A stretch of DNA of 6,788 nt from an uncultured Bacteroidales bacterium (GTDB lineage Bacteria; Bacteroidota; Bacteroidia; Bacteroidales; UBA932): positions 1-6,788 of the forward strand of contig CAMGTS010000069.1 of assembly GCA_946062035.1 (NCBI GenBank), written 5' to 3'. Each line of letters opens with the position of its first letter. Positions within the stretch are counted from its first letter, which is position 1. Position numbers and translations under genes: made by a program. A model generated the notes under the pieces. The model saw only the letters and a list, made by a program, of their open reading frames with translations. It made no database searches and was not told the origin of the DNA. Shown here one piece after another: positions 1 through 4,898 of this stretch.

Positions 1-1
1 C

Positions 2-253
2 AATAGCCTGAATTTTAGAATGTTGAGACAATCCAACCTGGACGCTTTGAGGTTCGATATATCCTATGGCAGACATGGGACGCTTACCGACTCTTTCGAC
101 TTCCAATTCGGGGCGTTTTTGAGGCAGATGGGGTATGATATGTATGCGCAGGATATGCAGGATATTACCATAATCTTTGATTTTACTTCAATGACAGCTG
201 TCATTCAGTTCGGAGAGTGGCAGACAACCATTCCAGTAGGAATAGAGTTCTAA
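2..253 (+). CDS. C-terminal end of a probable FimB/Mfa2-like (type V pilus) surface protein, 5' end outside the window
   Basis: The reading frame is open from the left edge to the TAA at 251-253, giving 83 residues of the C-terminus. An ATG at 20 lies inside the frame, but starting there would give a 77-residue protein with no signal peptide, so the visible part is taken as the tail of a longer gene. The tail carries LRQMGYDMYAQDMQD followed by two predicted beta strands (ITIIFDF, TAVIQF) and ends GEWQTTIPVGIEF. That layout (a glutamine/aspartate-containing linker, an alternating hydrophobic hairpin, then a tryptophan near the end) resembles the C-terminus of FimB/Mfa2-type pilus anchor proteins and related fimbrillin-like lipoproteins. 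The next gene, 14 bases downstream on the same strand, has a fimbrial-subunit-like module, which supports the call. The family assignment is inferred from a short piece and could be another Bacteroidales surface beta-sandwich protein. Confidence 0.55.
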   Translation, partial: NSLNFRMLRQSNLDALRFDISYGRHGTLTDSFDFQFGAFLRQMGYDMYAQDMQDITIIFDFTSMTAVIQFGEWQTTIPVGIEF

Positions 254-267
254 TAAATCGGAAAACA

Positions 268-2625
268 ATGAAAAATAAGTTAATACAACTGTTTTTGGCA
301 TTATTGATGACTTTGCCTGTAATGTCGTGTTCGAAGAGTGATGATGAGGTGGTGGACGATGAAAGGTACGACACGTCGATAATCTATTTTAATCTGCAGA
401 TGCCGGATGGCACCCGTTCGGTAAATCTTAATGAAAATCAGATATCTGATCTTAATGCCGCTGTCTATAACAGTCGCGGAAAATTGGTGGTCAACGCCTA
501 TATGAAAAAAGATTTCAGTTTGGAGGCTGCATTGAATGCAGGTGAGAGGTATAAAATATACCTGACCGCAAATGCCGGAAGGGAGATCGTCTTTATCAAA
601 GAGTCTGAGATGCTTCAGTATGCCCATTCAATTTCTTCACCGGAGAATATTGTCGACGCAAAAGGCGGTGCTCTGATGACCGGATTCGTCGGGCCGATAT
701 CACTCTCTGACGGTCAGACTGTGAATGTCGTAATGAAGCGTGCTGTCGCAAAACTGGTCGTTAGAGGTGACTTTTCACGGCTTAATCCGGGTATTAACCT
801 GACTATAACGGGAATAGCCATAAGAAACATTCCTAATGAGGTTAAATTGTTCGGAACAAATAAACCTGACGCGGCTTCAAAGATTTTCTCTTCGGGATAT
901 GACGGCGATGCGGATGATGTGGCGGATTTTTCTTCCACAGGGGCTGTATTCTATATGATGGAAAATATGCAGGGGACTCTTCAACCGTCTAATACCGATG
1001 AAAAACAGAAAGTGCTTGATGAGGATTGCCCGTGCTATAAATTGTGCAGCTATCTCGAAATCACCGCGAATTACTTGTCGTCAGACCATTCAGGAATCCT
1101 TAAATACAGATTCTATCTTGGTAAGAATGTAACGACAAATTATGATATTGAAAGGAATACCACACAAAACATAACTGTATTCTTTTCTGGCGACGGCTCA
1201 ATTGACGAAACGACATGGCGTGTGGATATTGATGGGCTGAATACCTTTGCAAAGGTCATAAATATAACTCCTCCATCTTTAGATTTTATGGAAATAGGCG
1301 TGGTAAAACGCCTGACCGCCAATGTACAGCCTTCTGAGGCTACCGATAAGAATGTTGTGTGGAGCAGTTCTTCTCCCGCTGTCGCAAAAGTGGACAAGTC
1401 CGGAAACGTGACATCGGTCTCTTTTGGAGATTGTATGATCACTGCGACGGCGGCGGATGGGGGAGGAGCATCCGCATCCGTCCCGGTGAGAGTTGCGGGG
1501 GGAAGCGTCGCTTTCCCGTCCGGCGGGAGGGTAATGTATGAAAAGGAAGTCGCTACTATTCCGTGGCAACTTCTTTCTCCTCCGTCAGCTGTCCCGACGG
1601 TTACTTCGAGTTCGGTATCTGTCGCTTCAATAGAGGAGGTCTCTTCCGCAGGAGTTAAAGTCAAGGCTCTCTCTTCTGGCTCCACCACCCTGACCGCAAA
1701 ACTCGGATCGGGTGTTTCTACCTATAAAATCACAGTCGAACCACTTTCGATAACTTTTACTGAAGAAGCGCCTATCCCGCTGTATTTAGGTTTCAATAAG
1801 ACGGTCGGATACCATATTACTCCGAAATCTGCTGAGTCTTTGGAACTTGAGTGGGATTATGATACCCCTGGTGACTCGCAGTATTATTCGTTTCCCAATG
1901 GAAAATCCTCTAATGTGGTCAGAGGAATCAAACAACCGGCGGGTACAGAACAGACGTATGTACTTGTCGCAAGGTTTAAGGAGCATCCCGACAAAAGTTT
2001 CAAGACTACATTGAAACTCTTTCCGGCCATTGTCTCAGAGGAGCCGGGCGAAATTAATATTTTGGTGAATGCGTTTGTTACCAAGCTTTGCGACCTTCCT
2101 CATCCCGGAGTGGATTTGGAACATAATGTCAAGTTCCGGACTTCTCCTACGGCGACCATAAAGTGGACTTCAAGCAATCAGTATAGCTTGCCTGTAGATA
2201 CTAAGGGGCGTATATATACCTCAAATAAAACGACCGCAAAGGGCGATATGAGCGTTACAGCTTCGGTTACGGGCGATGACGGAGTCGTATATAAACACTC
2301 CTTCCCGGTGAAAATCTGGGAGGAGGTGAATGTGCTCGGTGTGACGGATATAACGATCTTAGGTGAAGATGATTATGGCTATCCGGTTTTATGGTGGAAC
2401 CAGTATCTCGATGTTTTTGAGCCGGAAAAGGGACCTAATACAAAAACATGGGTGAAACTGAGCACCGACTTCATAGAGCACGATGAGGAAATATTGGGTG
2501 CTGTCGGGGATCAGGCGCAATTCTATTATACAGAGTTAAAGCTGTCGAGTCCGTTTGATTCCGGCGTTATTTCTTCGGGAGTGAATTACCGCTACATAAT
2601 CAGCAAAAAATATTGGAACGACTAA
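268..2625 (+). CDS. Large surface lipoprotein: DUF4906/fimbrial-subunit-like module plus Big_2 Ig-like and further beta-rich domains; candidate type V pilus tip or adhesin
   Basis: This 785-residue protein starts at ATG 268, where a lipoprotein signal peptide begins (MNKLIQ-like basic start MKNK, hydrophobic core, lipobox VMSC with Cys21). Extending the frame to 217 would put 17 polar residues before the signal and overlap the upstream gene. After Cys21 comes SKSDDEVVDDE, an acidic tract like the export signal of surface-exposed Bacteroidota lipoproteins. Residues about 30-330 look like DUF4906/Mfa-type fimbrial subunits: MKRAVAKLVV (156-165), IPNEVKLFG, YRFYLGKN, RNTTQNITV (296-304) and WRVDIDG (317-323). 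Residues about 333-409 are a Big_2 Ig-like domain (ITPPSLDF, LTANVQPSEATDKNVVWSSS, AKVDKSGNVT, ITATAADG). Residues 411-490 look like a degenerate second copy, and 493-586 and 587-684 may be two more beta sandwiches. The last 100 residues (685-785) are unrecognised. There is no Shine-Dalgarno sequence, only A-rich DNA. The role is inferred as adhesin or pilus tip, exported to the outer surface and co-transcribed with the upstream gene. Confidence 0.8.
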   Translation: MKNKLIQLFLALLMTLPVMSCSKSDDEVVDDERYDTSIIYFNLQMPDGTRSVNLNENQISDLNAAVYNSRGKLVVNAYMKKDFSLEAALNAGERYKIYLTANAGREIVFIKESEMLQYAHSISSPENIVDAKGGALMTGFVGPISLSDGQTVNVVMKRAVAKLVVRGDFSRLNPGINLTITGIAIRNIPNEVKLFGTNKPDAASKIFSSGYDGDADDVADFSSTGAVFYMMENMQGTLQPSNTDEKQKVLDEDCPCYKLCSYLEITANYLSSDHSGILKYRFYLGKNVTTNYDIERNTTQNITVFFSGDGSIDETTWRVDIDGLNTFAKVINITPPSLDFMEIGVVKRLTANVQPSEATDKNVVWSSSSPAVAKVDKSGNVTSVSFGDCMITATAADGGGASASVPVRVAGGSVAFPSGGRVMYEKEVATIPWQLLSPPSAVPTVTSSSVSVASIEEVSSAGVKVKALSSGSTTLTAKLGSGVSTYKITVEPLSITFTEEAPIPLYLGFNKTVGYHITPKSAESLELEWDYDTPGDSQYYSFPNGKSSNVVRGIKQPAGTEQTYVLVARFKEHPDKSFKTTLKLFPAIVSEEPGEINILVNAFVTKLCDLPHPGVDLEHNVKFRTSPTATIKWTSSNQYSLPVDTKGRIYTSNKTTAKGDMSVTASVTGDDGVVYKHSFPVKIWEEVNVLGVTDITILGEDDYGYPVLWWNQYLDVFEPEKGPNTKTWVKLSTDFIEHDEEILGAVGDQAQFYYTELKLSSPFDSGVISSGVNYRYIISKKYWND

Positions 2626-2653
2626 AAATATTTTTTCTGCCCCGGCCTTTTCG

Positions 2654-2661
2654 TATGTTTG
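2654..2661 (+). promoter_or_regulatory. Candidate Bacteroidota -7 promoter box (TATGTTTG) for the lactonase-family gene
   Basis: TATGTTTG matches the Bacteroidota -7 consensus TAnnTTTG exactly. It lies in the 44-base gap after the large lipoprotein gene. The expected -33 TTTG is not clear; the nearest candidate is the T-rich stretch ending in TTCTG at 2631-2640. If the box is used, transcription would begin near 2667, leaving almost no leader before ATG 2670, and the in-frame ATG at 2655, which lies inside the box, could not be the start. Confidence 0.4.
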
Positions 2662-2669
2662 CAGACACT

Positions 2670-3857
2670 ATGAAGAAAACTTTGAGGCAATATAAAAGCA
2701 TGACGCTATATGTCGTGGGAACATTGGCCGTGGCATTGGTCTGCGTGATTGTCGGCTCCTTTTTTAGTGGTATTTCGAAGAGAGATATGAATCTTACTTT
2801 GTATATCGGAGGTTATGGTTCTGCCATAACAAAAGGTACTTTTAATGCGAGGACAGGAGAATTTACTAGGATTGCGGAACTGAAGATGGAAAATCCCTCA
2901 TATATGACGCTTGTCAAGGACGGGAGGCGGATATATGCGGTCAGTGAAGTCGATGACGACTCCGGAATATCAGGCTTTAAGGATTTGCATCAGATAAACT
3001 CAAGAGCTGATATCGGTTGGGGACCTTGCTATGTGGCGTATCACAGAGGACATCTTTTTACAGCGAACTATGGCGATGGCAGTATTTCAGTATTTCCGAT
3101 CGATACTTCAGGTAGGATAAAAGCCTCATCACAACTTATAAAGTTTGTTCCTGGGAGGCCGGGCACCTCACAACCTGTCTCAAGAATCCACACGGTAAGG
3201 GTTCTGAAAGGTAAAGAGTCTCAGAATGAATACCTTCTTGCGACTGATTTGGGCGGAGACAGGATATATTTTTATCGCATAATGCAGGACGAGGAGAACT
3301 CTAACGACCAAAGTAATCTTGAAAATGGCGCAAGATTGAAGTTATATCGTTGCGATACAGCTTATTATGATATTTCAGAGGGGTATGGCCCGAGGCAAGT
3401 CGCATTTTCGAAGAGTGGAAGGTTTATGTATCTGCTCTGTCAAACTTCAGGAAAAATCATAGCATACACCATCAAAGAAGCTGACAATAACCTGATTCTC
3501 GAAACAATCCAGGAGGTTCAGTCTGACGCATATAACGGAATGGCCTGCGGTGATATTCAGATACATCCTAACGGACATTTCCTCTATGCATCGAACAGAA
3601 AGGTGAACGACGGAATTTCGATTTTCAGGATAATGGAAGACGGTACTCTCAATAAGTTTGCATATCAGGTAACCGCTTCAGGACCACGACAATTCACCAT
3701 AACCCCTGACGGAGATTTCATGTTTGTCGCCTGTCAGCAGGGTGGTGTCGTCCAGATTTTTAAGATTGACAAAAGGAGCGGTATGCTTGAAAAAACGGCC
3801 AAAGATATTGTTTTTCAAAATCTTCAGCCGTCTTGTGTTTTGGTATCGTCAATCTGA
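2670..3857 (+). CDS. Membrane-anchored lactonase-family seven-bladed beta-propeller protein (6-phosphogluconolactonase-like)
   Basis: The product of 395 residues begins at ATG 2670 with a basic N-terminus (MKKTLRQYK) and a hydrophobic segment at about 12-34. This has no signal-peptidase II lipobox (the residue before Cys25 is Val), so it reads as a signal anchor with the propeller outside the inner membrane. The rest follows the YbhE/lactonase family (Pfam PF10282): LYIGGY near the start, NPSYMTLVKDGRRIYAVSE, LFTANYGDGSISVFPID, LLATDLGGDRIYFYRI, GPRQVAFSKSGRFMYLL, IQIHPNGHFLYASNR and GPRQFTITPDGDFMFVA. Each marks a propeller blade. The family includes cytoplasmic 6-phosphogluconolactonase, but many extracytoplasmic Bacteroidota members have no known substrate, and a membrane anchor argues against a pentose-phosphate role. 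The usual PHxH segment before blade 4 reads SRIHTV, so one conserved His is replaced. Alternative starts are ATG 2655 (20 codons shared context, +5 residues) and ATG 2700. It may be co-transcribed with the upstream lipoprotein gene. Confidence 0.85.
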   Translation: MKKTLRQYKSMTLYVVGTLAVALVCVIVGSFFSGISKRDMNLTLYIGGYGSAITKGTFNARTGEFTRIAELKMENPSYMTLVKDGRRIYAVSEVDDDSGISGFKDLHQINSRADIGWGPCYVAYHRGHLFTANYGDGSISVFPIDTSGRIKASSQLIKFVPGRPGTSQPVSRIHTVRVLKGKESQNEYLLATDLGGDRIYFYRIMQDEENSNDQSNLENGARLKLYRCDTAYYDISEGYGPRQVAFSKSGRFMYLLCQTSGKIIAYTIKEADNNLILETIQEVQSDAYNGMACGDIQIHPNGHFLYASNRKVNDGISIFRIMEDGTLNKFAYQVTASGPRQFTITPDGDFMFVACQQGGVVQIFKIDKRSGMLEKTAKDIVFQNLQPSCVLVSSI

Positions 3858-4661
3858 TTAATATCCCATTTCCGCCCCGTCAAGGATTCTTTGGAAGTAC
3901 CAAAGATGCTGGTCCAATGCGAATTCCCAGAATTTCCATGAGTGAGTTCCAGGACTGTCTGTTCTTATGTATGGAATCTTGAGTTCGTTGCACACTTTGG
4001 CGAACTCTTCGCTGCATTTGAAGTAGAAGTCCCTGTATGCGCAGGATATGAGGATTATTTTGTCAGATCCGGCGATCTTTTTAGCGTTTGTAACGGCGCT
4101 CTCGCTTGTAAGCCTTTCTTCCATTTTGTCCCCGAAGACTTTTCTGAGTTCATCTTGCAATCTTCCTGTGTTCAGATTGAGAACCCCGCTCATACTTCCG
4201 GCAGCACGGAACTTGTCGTGATTGTCAATGAAGATATTGATCGCTCCGTGGCCACCCATGCTCAAACCGTCAATGAATGTCGTTTCAGGATTCAGGTCAT
4301 ATTTTTCGTATAGCTGAGGGATAAGCTCTTCGTTAAAGAAATCTCTTAACTGCATTTTCTCAGGATCGGTATTGTTTACGTACCAGCCATTATAAAAGCC
4401 ATCCGGGGTGATGATACGGAAACCTGTTCTGTCGCATATTGCCTGGACATCAAATTTGTCACCTAAATTTCTGTAGCTACCGCTCCAGCCGTGCAAAAAA
4501 ATCAGTGTTGCATGAGGTTTCTGGCTTTGAGGGGTAAAAACCCATACACTGTCATTACATTTCAGATTTTCAGGAGAGTTGATAATCAGAAGCTCTTGCG
4601 CATTAGCCTCTGTCATGAAAAACGCTCCGATAGCGAGTAATAATAACTTAAGTTTATTCAT
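3858..4661 (-). CDS. Secreted esterase of the esterase D-like alpha/beta hydrolase family
   Basis: The gene is read leftwards from ATG at 4661-4659 and encodes 267 residues. Residues 1-21 are a Sec signal peptide (MNKLK, hydrophobic core LLLLAIGAFF) with an ANA cleavage site before Gln22, so the mature enzyme is expected in the periplasm or outside. A TTG two codons upstream (4667) is a weaker start. The fold matches the putative esterase family (Pfam PF00756, which includes S-formylglutathione hydrolase, feruloyl esterases and antigen 85). ATLIFLHGWSGS supplies the oxyanion-hole region, GLSMGGHG holds the nucleophile Ser134, Asp211 in CAYRDFYF is the likely acid, and His240 in PGTHSWKFW is the likely base. 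All three catalytic positions are intact. The secreted location suggests deacylation of a polysaccharide or other extracellular ester rather than formaldehyde detoxification, but the substrate cannot be read from the sequence. The stop codon abuts the stop of the convergent lactonase-family gene. A one-mismatch -7 box (TAATTATG, minus strand, 4725-4718) lies about 57 bases upstream of the start. Confidence 0.88.
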   Translation of the reverse strand: MNKLKLLLLAIGAFFMTEANAQELLIINSPENLKCNDSVWVFTPQSQKPHATLIFLHGWSGSYRNLGDKFDVQAICDRTGFRIITPDGFYNGWYVNNTDPEKMQLRDFFNEELIPQLYEKYDLNPETTFIDGLSMGGHGAINIFIDNHDKFRAAGSMSGVLNLNTGRLQDELRKVFGDKMEERLTSESAVTNAKKIAGSDKIILISCAYRDFYFKCSEEFAKVCNELKIPYIRTDSPGTHSWKFWEFALDQHLWYFQRILDGAEMGY

Positions 4662-4712
4662 TATCAATATTTTAAGTGTTATATATTCTATTGACGGACT
4701 ATTGTCGTAACC

Positions 4713-4756
4713 GGCCGCATAATTATTCCTGCGTACTTTTCAGCTCTGATGCGGCC
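4713..4756. repeat. Inverted repeat GGCCGCAT ... ATGCGGCC in the divergent intergenic region
   Basis: Two perfect 8-base arms (4713-4720 and 4749-4756) are separated by 28 bases, between the divergent esterase and PgpH genes. The CCGCAT core recurs in inverted form at 4849-4854 (ATGCGG). The left arm overlaps a possible minus-strand -7 box for the esterase, and the right arm lies about 28 bases upstream of the plus-strand -7 box. It could be an operator or a long-loop hairpin, but arms of this length can also occur by chance. Confidence 0.35.
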
Positions 4757-4784
4757 AATCTGTCTGTCGTGGGCGTAAAAATAG

Positions 4785-4792
4785 TAAATTTG
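4785..4792 (+). promoter_or_regulatory. Candidate Bacteroidota -7 promoter box (TAAATTTG) for the PgpH gene
   Basis: TAAATTTG fits TAnnTTTG exactly and is the only exact plus-strand match noticed in the 237-base intergenic region. No convincing -33 TTTG lies at the usual distance upstream (the sequence there is CTGTCTGTCG). Use of this box would start transcription near 4798 and give a 5' leader of roughly 100 bases. Confidence 0.5.
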
Positions 4793-4873
4793 TCTTTCCG
4801 AGCATAAATAAGGCCTCACTCACCGTAGAAGACAAATTCGAGCACGTTATGCGGTGATGTTGTAATTATATTG

Positions 4874-4886
4874 TGCAGAGTCTGCA
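4874..4886. promoter_or_regulatory. 13-base palindrome TGCAGAGTCTGCA just upstream of the PgpH start
   Basis: The arms TGCAGA and TCTGCA are perfect complements around a central G, and the element ends 12 bases before ATG 4899. It lies in the predicted 5' leader, so it could bind a dimeric regulator. As RNA it would fold poorly because there is almost no loop. No regulator is recognised nearby. A short palindrome of this size may be fortuitous. Confidence 0.3.
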
Positions 4887-4898
4887 AATCAAGTCATT

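Noticed and set aside
217..267. Upstream extension of the large lipoprotein to 217
   Set aside because: It would add 17 polar residues before a good lipoprotein signal peptide and overlap the upstream coding region; ATG 268 fits better.
1453..1475. GC-rich hairpin GCGGATG / CATCCGC with a 9-base loop
   Set aside because: It lies inside the Big_2 coding region (AADGGGASAS), has no U-run after it, and is explained by codon choice for Gly and Ala residues.
1140..1688. Long minus-strand open frame (182 codons) inside the large lipoprotein gene
   Set aside because: It is antisense to the Big_2 region, its translation is low-complexity (rich in Thr, Ala, Pro and Glu) with no recognisable motif, and the plus-strand frame has clear domains.
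2613..2669. Upstream starts for the lactonase-family gene at TTG 2613 or ATG 2655
   Set aside because: TTG 2613 overlaps the previous gene and is a rare start; ATG 2655 lies inside the TAnnTTTG box. ATG 2670 begins a standard basic-plus-hydrophobic signal anchor. ATG 2655 remains possible if the box is not used.
3840..3875. Search for a bidirectional terminator between the convergent genes
   Set aside because: No stem of useful length followed by a T-run (on either strand) is visible at the junction, so none is annotated.
3942..4313. Plus-strand open frame of 123 codons opposite the esterase
   Set aside because: The esterase on the minus strand has a signal peptide and intact catalytic residues, while this frame has no motif and no credible start region.
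4662..4898. Possible tRNA, small RNA gene or small protein gene in the divergent intergenic region
   Set aside because: No cloverleaf arms, TTCGA-type T-loop context or open frame with a credible start was found.
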